From Lysinibacillus irui (lineage in GTDB: Bacteria; Bacillota; Bacilli; Bacillales_A; Planococcaceae): a DNA stretch of 64,000 nucleotides. The stretch spans positions 551,501 through 615,500 of the forward strand of contig NZ_CP113527.1 in the NCBI RefSeq assembly GCF_028877475.1. The letters run 5' to 3'. The notes under the pieces are model-generated. The model made no database searches and had not been told where the DNA came from. It saw nothing but the letters and a program-made list of their open reading frames with translations. Made by a program: the position numbers and the translations under genes. The first letter of the stretch is position 1; every line of letters starts with the position of its first letter. Below are positions 44,980 through 55,769 of this stretch, piece after piece.

Positions 44980-45579
44980 ATGCCGAGAGGGAGAAAATTT
45001 AATTCAAATGGTGAACGAAGCAAACAACTATTACTTGAAAAAGCGATAGAGCTTTTTTCCGATAAAGGTTATCATCATACAAAAATTAGTGACATTGTAA
45101 AGGCAGCTAATGTAACACAGCCAACCTTTTATTTGTATTTTAAAAGTAAGGATGCACTTTATAACGATTTGAATACACAATTTCAAAGTGGATTTTTTGA
45201 CGTGATGAATAATAAGTCAGCAGAAATTGTTGAAAATGGATTGCAGGGCTTTGTCGCTTTGCTAGAGCAAAAGTTAGTAAACCTATTTGTTTACATCGTT
45301 GAAAATCCGAAATTAACGAAAATAGGTTTTATTGAATCGGAGCAATCAAGCTTAGTGAAAATCCAATTGACACAGCAATTGATCCATCTTATTTATCTTC
45401 ATGATTGCGACAAAGATTTGCAGCTGTGTAATGTGGATATCAAAATAATGATAGATAGTTTAGTAGGTTCAATAGAAAGATTAATAGTAACCAATTTATT
45501 AGAACATAAAAGATTACCTGCTGAACTAGCGAATGACATTGTCCAATTATATTTTTGGAAAACAATAGAAGTGGTATAA
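44980..45579 (+). CDS. TetR/AcrR-family transcriptional regulator
   Basis: Predicted 199-residue regulator. The ATG at 44980 (MPRGRKFNS) follows AAGGTGGAAAGT. The TetR helix-turn-helix at about 12-60 is typical: LLEKAIELFSDKGYHHTKISDIVKAANVTQPTFYLYFKSKDAL in pieces. The helical ligand-binding region (about 65-199) is not diagnostic of an effector. It is convergent with an S41 protease gene and alone in its unit, so it may control itself or distant genes. The target is not evident. Confidence 0.85.
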   Translation: MPRGRKFNSNGERSKQLLLEKAIELFSDKGYHHTKISDIVKAANVTQPTFYLYFKSKDALYNDLNTQFQSGFFDVMNNKSAEIVENGLQGFVALLEQKLVNLFVYIVENPKLTKIGFIESEQSSLVKIQLTQQLIHLIYLHDCDKDLQLCNVDIKIMIDSLVGSIERLIVTNLLEHKRLPAELANDIVQLYFWKTIEVV

Positions 45580-45580
45580 A

Positions 45581-47003
<1,423 letters not shown>

Positions 47004-47144
47004 AGGACACCTCTTTTCTAGAGCTCAATCTTTAAATGCACCATTCTACTAAGGTGTAAGCAGATGGATACATTTAACAATTGACTATCTGATTTTTATT
47101 ATACATCAAGCGAAGTTGATGTGGGGGCTTTAATAAACAGAAAA

Positions 47145-47175
47145 AATCTGCTTCCTACTAAACAGGAAGCAGATT
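47145..47175 (-). terminator. Rho-independent terminator
   Basis: AATCTGCTTCCT and AGGAAGCAGATT pair perfectly around ACTAAAC, just past the BrnQ stop. Confidence 0.85.
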
Positions 47176-47182
47176 GAGAGGA

Positions 47183-48502
47183 CTACTTTTTGAAAAGCTT
47201 ATGAATAATAAAACCAATGAATGCACCGATAATCGCTGGCAATAACCATCCTAGATTTTGCTCATAGAGCGGCAATGCTTTAAGCACATTTTCATATGGT
47301 TCGATTGTAATTTTCATTTGCTTGAAGCCATCGTATAGACTGACAAAGAAAGTTGGAATAAGCGCTAAAATATAAACAACTTGTCCACCTTTAAAGAAAT
47401 GATCAGCTAACGATAACACCATCAATACCATAGCTAATGGATAAATAATTAACAGGACAGGTAGAGATGCACTAATAATTGTTGAAAGTCCAACATTTGT
47501 AATGGCTGCACTTAAAATAGTGAATACAATTAAAAATGTTTTATATGAAATTTTAGGGAACAGCTTATGAAAATATTGTGCATTGGCCGTCAGTAAACCG
47601 ACTGCTGTTGAAATACATGCTAGTAAAATAGTCGCAGACAAAATAATACTTCCAAAACTACCGAAGAGCACTTCAGCAGATTTTGCAATAATATCTCCAC
47701 CATTTGTGGAGGAACCAATTGCCTGAATACTTGTGTTACCGATATGGCTAAGTGAGATATAAACAAATGATAAGCCGATAGCAGCAACGACACCTGCAAA
47801 AATCGTCGTATTGACTTGCTTTTTCGTATCTTTCATTCCCATATCACGCAATGCTTGTAAAATAACGATACCGAAAACAAGTGCACTAAGTACGTCCATT
47901 GTTAAGTAACCTTGTACAAAGCCTTCTGCAAAAGGAGACCCAATATATTTTCCTACAGCTTCTCCTGGCTCGCCCATTGGAGAGATAAAACTTTTAACAG
48001 CTAGTAATAAAATAACAAGAAGCAATGCGGGTGTTAGGATTTTTCCTACTCGGTCGACAAGCTTCGAAGGATTAATAGATAAGTAAAGAATTAAAGCAAA
48101 AAACAAAATAGATGTGATGAATAGGGGTGCCCAATGATCCTTCATAGCCTCAGGAAGAAATGGCACAATACCTATTTCATAGGACACGGAGCCAGTTCGT
48201 GGTACAGCGAAGAACGGCCCAATGGCTAAATAGACAATTGATGTAAAGATCACTCCAAATGCAGGGCTGACGCGATTGGCTAACAGTTGTAAATCGCCCC
48301 CTGCTTTTGCGACAGCAACAATTGCTAGTAAGGGTAAACCAACACCTGTAATTAGAAAGCCGATCATGGCTATCGTAATGTTCTCGCCGGCTTGTTGACC
48401 TAATAACGGTGGAAAAATAATATTACCAGCACCCAAGAACAAGGCAAATAGTAGTAATCCTACTGCTAAATTTCCTTTGATGAAATGCAAGATGTTTTTC
48501 AT
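47183..48502 (-). CDS. brnQ: Branched-chain amino acid transport carrier BrnQ
   Basis: Predicted 439-residue inner-membrane carrier with about 12 helices that takes up leucine, isoleucine and valine with sodium or protons. The ATG at 48502 (MKNILHFIKGNLAVG) lies about 11 bases after AAAGGAG; the longest frame adds 25 unrelated residues. Family features are FLGAGNIIFPPLLGQQAGE, VPRTGSVSYEIG, GYLTMDVLSALVFGIVI and a helical C-terminus. The upstream region holds a CodY-box-like sequence, and BrnQ carriers are common CodY targets. Monocistronic. Confidence 0.93.
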   Translation of the reverse strand: MKNILHFIKGNLAVGLLLFALFLGAGNIIFPPLLGQQAGENITIAMIGFLITGVGLPLLAIVAVAKAGGDLQLLANRVSPAFGVIFTSIVYLAIGPFFAVPRTGSVSYEIGIVPFLPEAMKDHWAPLFITSILFFALILYLSINPSKLVDRVGKILTPALLLVILLLAVKSFISPMGEPGEAVGKYIGSPFAEGFVQGYLTMDVLSALVFGIVILQALRDMGMKDTKKQVNTTIFAGVVAAIGLSFVYISLSHIGNTSIQAIGSSTNGGDIIAKSAEVLFGSFGSIILSATILLACISTAVGLLTANAQYFHKLFPKISYKTFLIVFTILSAAITNVGLSTIISASLPVLLIIYPLAMVLMVLSLADHFFKGGQVVYILALIPTFFVSLYDGFKQMKITIEPYENVLKALPLYEQNLGWLLPAIIGAFIGFIIHKLFKK

Positions 48503-48536
48503 AAGTATAAAAACTCCTTTAAGATTGAAAAGATAA

Positions 48537-48551
48537 AACTTTCTAAAAATT
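48537..48551 (-). promoter_or_regulatory. CodY-box-like site upstream of brnQ
   Basis: On the minus strand AATTTTTAGAAAGTT matches the CodY consensus AATTTTCWGAAAATT at 13 of 15 positions, 35 bases before the brnQ ATG, a good place for a repressor. Confidence 0.5.
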
Positions 48552-48594
48552 TTAAATACAGAAGTGTATGTTATCATAGGAACGCTAATCTTGC

Positions 48595-48606
48595 AATGTA
48601 TACATT
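48595..48606. promoter_or_regulatory. 12-bp perfect palindrome in the brnQ/LysM divergent region
   Basis: AATGTATACATT is a perfect palindrome flanked by TTGC and ATCGCAA. It may be a repressor site for either divergent gene; no factor is identified. Confidence 0.35.
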
Positions 48607-48752
48607 ATCGCAATATAGTCGGATTTCGTCGTATTTTATAGGTTTGCTAGAATGTTTGAAAAATAGTCAGTATTTCCGATTTTTCTTCAGGTAGTTATCT
48701 AGTATGATAGACACACAAGGAAATATTCTAGCACGAACGGAGGCACTTTGGA

Positions 48753-49646
48753 ATGCAAAATACGAAAAAATGGAGAATTCTTGTTTTAAGCACTATTGCA
48801 ACTTCATTTTTAGCACTACAACCAGCAGAAGCAGCAACATATACCGTACAAAAAGGAGATACTTTATCCAAAATCGCCCATAATCACCAAGTCACGATTG
48901 AGGATATCATGAAGTGGAATAATCTATCAAAAGATACGATTTATGTAGCACAAAAGCTAGAGATTCAAAAGCAAGCAACGAATGAGGGGAAAAAACCTTC
49001 AGCACCATCACCATCTGTGAAACCAACAGCTAGCTCTCATACTGTAGCGAAAGGTGACACATTATCAAAAATAGCAAAACAATATAATGTGACAATTAAG
49101 GATATCAGGGATTGGAACAAGCTTGAGTCAGACATCATCTATATTGGACAGGTGTTAAAAATTACTTCAGCAACAGTGAAACCCGACAGCAATCCTATAC
49201 ATAATAATGTAACTTCAGATGCGGGCACATCATCCAACGTAACAGCTAAAGACCCTACAGCAAATGGACAGGCGATTTATAAAAAAACAGTTGAAGTTGC
49301 CAATACATTGGTTGGCACTCCATATCTATACGGTGGTAATACACCAGTAGGATTAGACTGTAGTGGCTTTATTTTTTATGCCTTTAATCAGGGGGGCTTA
49401 AAAATAGCAAGAGCAAGCAGTGAAGGATACTATAATGGCAATACAACGCATGTAGAAAATCCGGTACCTGGGGATTTAGTATTCTTCGAGAATACCTATA
49501 AAGAAGGAATTTCTCATATGGGCATTTATCTTGGCGATAATAAATTCATCCATGCGGGCACAGATGGGGTAGAAATTTCGGATGTGACATATTCGTACTG
49601 GTCTTCTAAGTTAGTAGGCTATAAACGTTTTGATGGCGTGAAATAA
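48753..49646 (+). CDS. LysM-repeat NlpC/P60 endopeptidase
   Basis: Predicted 297-residue exported peptidoglycan hydrolase. A signal peptide ends near residue 28 (ALQPAEA). Two LysM domains lie at about 30-73 and 97-140 (TYTVQKGDTLSKIAHNHQVT and HTVAKGDTLSKIAKQYNVT), which bind glycan GlcNAc residues. After a Ser/Thr/Pro linker, the NlpC/P60 domain (about 172-297) has GTPYLYGG, the catalytic Cys in LDCSGFIFYAF, the His in SHMGIYLGD and FIHAG. It resembles LytE/LytF/CwlS-type D,L-endopeptidases used in growth or separation. Unlike the SLH enzymes it binds peptidoglycan directly. The ATG lies ten bases after GGAGG. Confidence 0.93.
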   Translation: MQNTKKWRILVLSTIATSFLALQPAEAATYTVQKGDTLSKIAHNHQVTIEDIMKWNNLSKDTIYVAQKLEIQKQATNEGKKPSAPSPSVKPTASSHTVAKGDTLSKIAKQYNVTIKDIRDWNKLESDIIYIGQVLKITSATVKPDSNPIHNNVTSDAGTSSNVTAKDPTANGQAIYKKTVEVANTLVGTPYLYGGNTPVGLDCSGFIFYAFNQGGLKIARASSEGYYNGNTTHVENPVPGDLVFFENTYKEGISHMGIYLGDNKFIHAGTDGVEISDVTYSYWSSKLVGYKRFDGVK

Positions 49647-49652
49647 GAAAAG

Positions 49653-49686
49653 AAGCGATTTTTGCTTAGGCAAAGATCGCTTTTTT
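49653..49686 (+). terminator. Rho-independent terminator
   Basis: AAGCGATTTTTGC and GGCAAAGATCGCTT form a mostly paired stem around TTA, followed by T6. Confidence 0.75.
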
Positions 49687-49706
49687 GTGAGTTCAATAAA
49701 ACATAA

Positions 49707-49737
49707 AACCCCCTTCCAGTTAAGTTAGAAGGGGGTT
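49707..49737 (-). terminator. Rho-independent terminator of the secA2 operon
   Basis: AACCCCCTTC and GAAGGGGGTT pair perfectly; the stem is five bases past the S-layer assembly gene stop. Confidence 0.85.
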
Positions 49738-49742
49738 ACATG

Positions 49743-50639
49743 TTATTGTGTTACACGTGCTGTCCAACGAGAAAGGTCAGCATCTTTTGCATCAACAAGC
49801 TCGGCTGGGAAAATAAATGTCCAAGGCTTTGTTGAATTAGGTTGTACAGTTAAGATTGGATCCATTTTAAATGAACCCTTGGCAATTTGTTTGCCTGTAG
49901 CATCGATAATTTCTAATGGTAATTGTTCTAGATTAATCGCTTTATTGTGACCATTACGGATAAAAATAGAGACGTTTAAATTACCATTGTCAGCTAATTT
50001 AGCCTGTAAGCCTGTGAAGTTTACCTCTGTTTCACCTAGCTTTGGTAGTGTTTTTACAATTTTTTCAAGCTCTTCTTTTTGAGCTGCTGGTAGTTGTTTT
50101 TCCCATGATGGATCTAATTCTAATTGGTGACCACGAAGGGAAATAAGATTAAAGGCAATTTTCCAGCCATCTTCAGGTACTTCATCTACTTTAATTGAAG
50201 ATTTTTCGAATTCAAAAACCCAAGGACGAGCACTTTCAGCAGGGATTGTGCCAAGTTCTTTAAAATCGAATTTTTTAGAAGCTACAAGCTCATCATTTTT
50301 ATCCATGATGAAAAGTTCAATTTCACCTAGTTCAATCGCTTGTGGTAAAGAAGAACGGAAAAATGCACGCACTAGCCATTTTCCACCACGTGCTTCTTCA
50401 ATACTAATAGAAGAAAGCGATAATTGATTTGGTTTCAATGGTTCTAGCTCATTAGCTAGGAAGTTAAAAATATATTTTTGCTCCTGAGGTACGTCCCATT
50501 CTGGGTGGAAGGACAGCTTTGTTTCAACATCACGGTTATCACCTTTATTTGTTGAAACATTTCCTAGTAAGTCCTTAGAGTCAATTGTGTTTTCTTGAAC
50601 GACTTTGTCCGATTTTTTAAAGAATGAAAATAAGCCCAT
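49743..50639 (-). CDS. slaP: Accessory Sec system S-layer assembly protein (SlaP-like)
   Basis: Predicted 298-residue cytoplasmic protein without a signal peptide. Two related beta-rich units are seen at about 38-150 and 165-290. Each starts with an L-x-PEW/PSW type segment (LSFHPEWDVPQEQKYIF, LELDPSWEKQLPAAQK), has an IELGEIELFIMD/INLEQLPLEIID strand, and ends ARPWVFEFE/TKPWTFIFP, which is the duplicated SLAP domain. In Bacillus anthracis SlaP works with SecA2 to export S-layer proteins. Here its ATG overlaps the SecA2 stop (shared base at 50639), so the two are coupled. This strongly implies a role in exporting the S-layer protein at 17789 and perhaps other SLH proteins. Confidence 0.9.
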   Translation of the reverse strand: MGLFSFFKKSDKVVQENTIDSKDLLGNVSTNKGDNRDVETKLSFHPEWDVPQEQKYIFNFLANELEPLKPNQLSLSSISIEEARGGKWLVRAFFRSSLPQAIELGEIELFIMDKNDELVASKKFDFKELGTIPAESARPWVFEFEKSSIKVDEVPEDGWKIAFNLISLRGHQLELDPSWEKQLPAAQKEELEKIVKTLPKLGETEVNFTGLQAKLADNGNLNVSIFIRNGHNKAINLEQLPLEIIDATGKQIAKGSFKMDPILTVQPNSTKPWTFIFPAELVDAKDADLSRWTARVTQ

Positions 50640-53002
50640 TATTGTTCCTCCTGTTGTGCCTCAACTGTTTTCATGAAGCCTGTAATTTCTATAATGATAG
50701 AACGGCGTAATTCTTGGAAGTTCTTCCCGAATAATTCAAGCCCTTCTCGTTGGTAAATTCGCATTGGATCCTCTTGTTGATAATGACGTAAGCCAATACC
50801 TTCTTTTAAATGTGTCATGGCCTCTAAATGCTTGACCCAGCCACTATCGATGTAGCTAAGCATGATTTGAGGTAATACTTCCATGACTCTTTCGTTTTCA
50901 GCAAACCTCTCCATATGGTCGAGTAGTTCCTGTTCAGAAGGCTGAATATCAGCTAGGATTTGCTTTACTTTTCCTACTTCACGATCGATTGAAACAGGTG
51001 TAATGAACAGAGAGTTAAGAGCTTGCTCCATTTGATCATAATCCCACTCCATAGATGATACATCTTCTGGTGCAGCGTCATGCACAGCAAAATCAACAGT
51101 TTCACGCAGCATTTTTTTTAGCTCGCCCATCAAATCTTCACCAGCTAAAATTTTATCGCGTAGTCCATAAAGCACGGTACGTTGATCATTTATAACATCA
51201 TCTAATTTTAAGTTATACTCTCGCATGCCATATTGTGAACCTTCAACAATACGCTGTGTACGGTCAATAAGCTCTTGAACCTCTTTATTTTGAATGATTC
51301 CATTTTCGTCTACGACCATTTTTGCAGAGAATTTTTCAACTTCTTCTTTTGCGTAACGACGGAACATATCATCTTCAATAGAGAGAATGAAGCGGCTTTC
51401 GCCTACGTCACCTTGACGACCAGAACGGCCTCGTAGCTGATTGTCCACACGACGGCTTTCATGCTTTTCTGTACCAATTACATATAAACCACCGAGTTCA
51501 TGAACTTCTTCACCTAGCATAATATCTGTACCACGGCCAGCCATATTTGTCGCTACAGTAATACGACCTTTTTGTCCTGCCTGCGAAATAAGCTCAACTT
51601 CTTGCTCTACCGTTTTTGCATTCAGTAATTGGAATGTTAATTTTTCTTTTTTCAGATAGTCAGCCACTGTTTCAGACTGTAAAATCGATGTTGTACCAAT
51701 TAGAATTGGCTGGCCTTTTTCATGACGTTTTTTAACTTCAGCAGCAACATATTTATATTTTGCTTCCTGTGTGCTAAAGATAATATCAGGTTGATCGATA
51801 CGTTGTCGTGGACGGTTTGTTGGGATTTGCACAACTTCCATGCCGTACACTTCTCGGATTTCTTTTTCCTGTGTTTTCGCTGTACCCGTCATCCCGGAAA
51901 GCTTCGGATACATACGGAAATAGTTTTGAATCGTAATTTGCGCTTGTGATTTATTTTCATCTGTAATTGTTACGCCTTCCTTGGCTTCAATCGCTTGATG
52001 TAAGCCATCAGAAAGTGAACGGCCTTCTAAAATACGGCCTGTAAACATATCGACAAGTTCAATTTTATCTTCTTTTACAATGTAATCTACGTCGCGTTTG
52101 AACATAACGTGTGCACGAACAGCTTGGATTACATAATGGAAAAGTGTTTGATGTTCTAAGTCATAAAGATTGTCAATATTGAAGGCAGCCTCAACCTTTT
52201 CAATACCTTTATCTGTTAGGGAAGTAGCTTTCGTTTCTTCATCGAAATCGTAGTCTTCATCTTTCTTGAAACGTTTAGCTAACATAGCAGCAATGCGGTG
52301 TAATTCTTCGTTGGACGGCATTTTACCTGCGATAATTAACGGTGTTTTTGCTTCATCGATTAATACACTATCCACTTCATCAATAATGGCGAAGTGATAA
52401 GGACGTTGCACTTTATCTGCTAGGCTATAGGCCATATTGTCACGTAAATAATCGAAACCAAATTCAGTACCAACACCGTATGTAATATCTGCATTATAAG
52501 CTTCTTTTTTCGCATCAGCTTCCATCATCGGTACATTTAAACCAACAGTTAAGCCAAGAAAACGATGGATTTGACCGACTAGCTCATAGTCACGCTTTGC
52601 TAGGTAATCATTTACTGTGATGACATGAACACCTTTACCTTCTAATGCACGCACATAGGAGGGAAGGGAGGCAACTAGTGTTTTACCTTCGCCTGTTGGC
52701 ATTTCAGCAATATTACCTTCTGTTAATACAAGACCACCGATCAGCTGTACATCAAAATGACGCATTCCTAATACACGCTTTGAGGCTTCGCGTACAACAG
52801 CAAATGCGTCCGGGATGATAGATGTAATAGGCTCACCTTGCTCTAATTGATCTTTGAAAATAAAAGTCATTTCTCGTAATTCGGCATCTGACTTGTTGAC
52901 ATATTTTTCTTCAAGATTGTTAATTTGATCTACTATTTTATAGTAGCGTTTTAATTGGCGAGCACTTGTTTGCTCTTTGTTACTTTTGAAAATTGAGAAC
53001 AT
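50639..53002 (-). CDS. secA2: Accessory preprotein translocase ATPase SecA2
   Basis: Predicted 787-residue SecA-family motor. The DEAD core is intact: MPTGEGKTLVASLP (Walker A, near residue 105), DEVDSVLIDEA (Walker B), NRPRQRIDQPDII, TNMAGRGTDIMLGEEV and the RGRSGRQGD motif VI. It is shorter than housekeeping SecA (about 840 residues) and ends QQEEQ with no C-terminal zinc-binding Cys motif, which is the usual SecA2 pattern. Its partner gene slaP follows with a one-base overlap, and the S-layer gene lies about 30 kb away. The ATG lies after AAAGGAGCGTATATTTC, about ten bases away. Confidence 0.93.
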   Translation of the reverse strand: MFSIFKSNKEQTSARQLKRYYKIVDQINNLEEKYVNKSDAELREMTFIFKDQLEQGEPITSIIPDAFAVVREASKRVLGMRHFDVQLIGGLVLTEGNIAEMPTGEGKTLVASLPSYVRALEGKGVHVITVNDYLAKRDYELVGQIHRFLGLTVGLNVPMMEADAKKEAYNADITYGVGTEFGFDYLRDNMAYSLADKVQRPYHFAIIDEVDSVLIDEAKTPLIIAGKMPSNEELHRIAAMLAKRFKKDEDYDFDEETKATSLTDKGIEKVEAAFNIDNLYDLEHQTLFHYVIQAVRAHVMFKRDVDYIVKEDKIELVDMFTGRILEGRSLSDGLHQAIEAKEGVTITDENKSQAQITIQNYFRMYPKLSGMTGTAKTQEKEIREVYGMEVVQIPTNRPRQRIDQPDIIFSTQEAKYKYVAAEVKKRHEKGQPILIGTTSILQSETVADYLKKEKLTFQLLNAKTVEQEVELISQAGQKGRITVATNMAGRGTDIMLGEEVHELGGLYVIGTEKHESRRVDNQLRGRSGRQGDVGESRFILSIEDDMFRRYAKEEVEKFSAKMVVDENGIIQNKEVQELIDRTQRIVEGSQYGMREYNLKLDDVINDQRTVLYGLRDKILAGEDLMGELKKMLRETVDFAVHDAAPEDVSSMEWDYDQMEQALNSLFITPVSIDREVGKVKQILADIQPSEQELLDHMERFAENERVMEVLPQIMLSYIDSGWVKHLEAMTHLKEGIGLRHYQQEDPMRIYQREGLELFGKNFQELRRSIIIEITGFMKTVEAQQEEQ

Positions 53003-53177
53003 GAAATATACGCTCCTTTAAAGTTGTCTAAATGCTAGACACTCCATTATTCTATCAAATTTTGCGAATGGTGACTACAATTGACTATATAGGAATCTAT
53101 TAATGCTAAAATGTACAAAATATTTGTGAAATCGTGGAAAATGTTTAGAAAAAGTATATTTCAATGCTTGTTCATGC

Positions 53178-53183
53178 TATAAT
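53178..53183 (+). promoter_or_regulatory. Extended -10 promoter of tagO
   Basis: TGCTATAAT (TGn extended -10) lies 47 bases before the tagO ATG; no good -35 is seen, as is usual for extended -10 promoters. Confidence 0.4.
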
Positions 53184-53229
53184 CAATGTGGATTTCAATG
53201 TAGATTATATTTTTTTGAGGAGGAGAGAC

Positions 53230-54297
53230 ATGCTTTACGTGTCTTTAATAGCAGCATTTGTTGCATCCATTTTGTTAACTCCATTAGTGAAACGTTTAGC
53301 GTTTAGAATAGGTGCAGTTGACGCACCAAACTATCGAAAAGTACATGCTCGAATTATGCCAAGACTTGGCGGTTTGGCGATTTTTCTTGCCTTTATCATC
53401 GGTGTGACGATTTTATATTCGTTTTTAGTCGATACGAAACATGGTAGTAATGAAGCTTTATTAGCTATCATTATTGGTGCTTGTATCATCGTTGTTACAG
53501 GTGTTATTGATGATATGCGTGAGATTTCCGCTAAAGCAAAAATGCTTGGTCAGCTAATTGCTGCACTAATTGTTGTTTTTGTAGGCGGTATTGAAATTGA
53601 TATGGTTAATCTACCGTTTTTAGGTACATTAGACTTTGGTTTACTGAGTATCCCATTAACGATTATTTGGATCATCGGTATTACCAATGCAGTTAATTTA
53701 ATTGATGGCTTAGACGGTTTAGCTGCAGGTGTTTCTACGATTGCACTTATTACTTTAGCTGTCATGGCATTTATTATGAGCAATGTATTTGTATTAGCGT
53801 TAGCAGCCATTTTAGCTGTAGCTTCACTTGGTTTCTTATTTTATAATTTCCACCCAGCAAAAATCTTTATGGGTGATACAGGGGCACTGTTCCTTGGATT
53901 TATGATTTCCGTTCTAGCATTGCTTGGATTTAAAAATGTTACATTCGTTTCGTTAATCATTCCAATTATTATTCTTGGTGTACCGATTTCTGATACATTC
54001 TTTGCGATTGTTCGTCGCGTACGTATGAAGAAAAAATGGTCTGATCCAGACAAATCACATTTACACCACCGTTTATTGGATATGGGCTTCACACATCGTC
54101 AAACGGTACTAATTATTTACGGTATCGCGATGATGTTTGGATTAGCAGCGATCATTTTCTCTATGGCAAAAGTTTGGGGCGCAATTTTACTAGTAGCTGT
54201 CATCCTAACAGCCATTGAAATCTTCGTTGAGATCATAGGGCTTGCTGGTAAAAACTATAAACCATTATTAAACTTTGTACGGATCTTTAGTAAATAA
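53230..54297 (+). CDS. tagO: Undecaprenyl-phosphate GlcNAc-1-phosphate transferase TagO
   Basis: Predicted 355-residue integral membrane enzyme, almost the same length as B. subtilis TagO. The ATG at 53230 (MLYVSLIAAF) follows GAGGAGGAGAGAC; the longest frame adds 22 residues. Family motifs are NYRKVHARIMPRLGGLAIF, the metal-binding Asp pair in GVIDDMREIS, NAVNLIDGLDGLAAG, KIFMGDTGALFLGF and HLHHRLLDMGFTHRQ. It moves GlcNAc-1-phosphate from UDP-GlcNAc to undecaprenyl phosphate, the first step of wall-polymer synthesis, and so feeds the TagA-like enzyme at 14216. It is divergent from secA2. Confidence 0.93.
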   Translation: MLYVSLIAAFVASILLTPLVKRLAFRIGAVDAPNYRKVHARIMPRLGGLAIFLAFIIGVTILYSFLVDTKHGSNEALLAIIIGACIIVVTGVIDDMREISAKAKMLGQLIAALIVVFVGGIEIDMVNLPFLGTLDFGLLSIPLTIIWIIGITNAVNLIDGLDGLAAGVSTIALITLAVMAFIMSNVFVLALAAILAVASLGFLFYNFHPAKIFMGDTGALFLGFMISVLALLGFKNVTFVSLIIPIIILGVPISDTFFAIVRRVRMKKKWSDPDKSHLHHRLLDMGFTHRQTVLIIYGIAMMFGLAAIIFSMAKVWGAILLVAVILTAIEIFVEIIGLAGKNYKPLLNFVRIFSK

Positions 54298-54332
54298 AAT
54301 ATATCAATCATACATATTGTGTGATTGCTCCG

Positions 54333-54378
54333 ACCGTAGTCAAACTCAAAAATTTGAGAGTTTGACTACGGTTTTTTT
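54333..54378 (+). terminator. Terminator of tagO
   Basis: ACCGTAGTCAAACT and AGTTTGACTACGGT pair perfectly with a CAAA/TTTG extension, followed by T7. Confidence 0.9.
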
Positions 54379-54668
54379 ATAGCCATGGCTCGAACTGTTT
54401 TTATCCAGGGTTTATGGATCCTGCTTTTCTATTATAGGATTGTTGCTCTAATTTTTTTACATAAACACCTTCTATTAAGTACGAAATTAAATCAATGGAG
54501 AAATGTTAACGATTGATTAACTGGTACTCCAATCATGAGAAGGAAGATCCTGCGCAGTTTTTATGTATAGGAAATGAAAGGGGAGAGAAACTAAGTGAGC
54601 TAGTTTATTTGTGTTATGACAGGGTAAGAGAAAAGGGTAGCTAATTATCAAAGGATTGTAATACAAAA
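54379..54668. other. Intergenic region, nothing identified
   Basis: About 290 bases between the tagO terminator and the LCP terminator with no supported gene, hairpin or repeat. Confidence 0.5.
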
Positions 54669-54700
54669 AGACCATAGACAAGAAAGTTTGTCTACGGTCT
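54669..54700 (-). terminator. Rho-independent terminator
   Basis: AGACCATAGACAA and TTTGTCTACGGTCT pair with one mismatch, just past the LCP gene stop. Confidence 0.8.
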
Positions 54701-54716
54701 AAAAGTTTTTAATTAT

Positions 54717-55769
54717 TTATTCAATGATTGAATCATCATCACTAGCAGCACTATTTGTTCCTGTATTGCCACTTGTTAGGCTTGAGGATTGTTCATTTAT
54801 GCCAAGATGGTTCTTGAAAATTTCTTTTACTTCTTCAACAGAATCCTGATTTAACTGGTAATAATAAATACCAGTAGACATGTCATCTGTACCGTCCAAT
54901 GTTAAAGAGTCAATACGTGGTGTGCCTTTTGATAAATAAGATAAGAAGGATTTCATTTCAGTGAATGTCATGTCCGTTTTCATATTATCACCAAGAGCTT
55001 TGATCACATCATCATATTTTGTAATGGAGCCAACAGAAGCGACTTTTTTAATAATCGCTGAAAGAATTTCTTGTTGACGTTTACCACGCTCGATATCGCT
55101 ATCTTGCTTACGTGTTCTTGCGAGTGCAAGTGCTTGGCTACCATCTAAATGCTGTAAGCCTGGCTGTAAGTTAATTGTATACTTATCGAATTCATCTAAT
55201 TCATGTAAAGCATAAGGTACTTCTGCTTCAATACCGCCTAAAGCATCAACTACATCAATAAAAGCATTGAAATTCATACGTACATAGTAATTGATAGGAA
55301 TATCAAATAGGTCTTCTACTGTTTCAATAGTAGTAAGTGTTCCACCCATTGCATGCGCATGAGTAATTTTATCTTTATAGCCTACTTTAGGAATATAAAC
55401 GTAAGAATCACGAGGAATGCTTAACATTTTAATTGTATGGGTTTTATTATTTAGTGTAGCTAAAACAAGAGCATCGGAACGTGAATGATCCGAACCTTGT
55501 CCACGATTATCACTATCATCAACCCCGACAAATAAAATAGATACATTATCATGTACCGGTTCTACTTTTTCTACACTTTGCTTAGAAACCTGTCGACCTT
55601 CTAATTCCTCATATGCTGAGTCTGCGGCATGCTCTACCTGTTTAGTAAGGTAAACAGCATAAGCCGTTACACAAATTACCAAGCTGGCAACTAATAGTAG
55701 TGTAACTTTTATAATTAATGAAGCTTTAGAAGACCTCTTTTTGTTCGGACTTACAGATCTTTTTTTCAT
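54717..55769 (-). CDS. LytR-CpsA-Psr (LCP) family ligase
   Basis: Predicted 350-residue membrane-anchored protein: a cytoplasmic Lys/Arg-rich start, one membrane helix (about 18-40) and an outer LCP domain at about 70-300. The LCP motifs are visible: SILFVGVDDSDNR, RSDALVLATLN, MLSIPRDSYVYIP, LDGSQALALARTRKQDSDIERGKRQQ in part. LCP enzymes transfer wall polymers from undecaprenyl diphosphate to peptidoglycan, so this is a good candidate for SCWP or teichoic-acid attachment. It is close to tagO. The C-terminus is Ser/Thr/Asp-rich. Confidence 0.9.
   Translation of the reverse strand: MKKRSVSPNKKRSSKASLIIKVTLLLVASLVICVTAYAVYLTKQVEHAADSAYEELEGRQVSKQSVEKVEPVHDNVSILFVGVDDSDNRGQGSDHSRSDALVLATLNNKTHTIKMLSIPRDSYVYIPKVGYKDKITHAHAMGGTLTTIETVEDLFDIPINYYVRMNFNAFIDVVDALGGIEAEVPYALHELDEFDKYTINLQPGLQHLDGSQALALARTRKQDSDIERGKRQQEILSAIIKKVASVGSITKYDDVIKALGDNMKTDMTFTEMKSFLSYLSKGTPRIDSLTLDGTDDMSTGIYYYQLNQDSVEEVKEIFKNHLGINEQSSSLTSGNTGTNSAASDDDSIIE

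Noticed and set aside
48503..48752. T-box or other riboswitch before brnQ
   Set aside because: The leader is short, and no T-box consensus, antiterminator or terminator pair is present.
53164..53229. Longer tagO start 22 codons upstream
   Set aside because: The upstream residues lack homology-like features, while the internal ATG has a strong GAGGAGGAG ribosome site and yields the normal family length.
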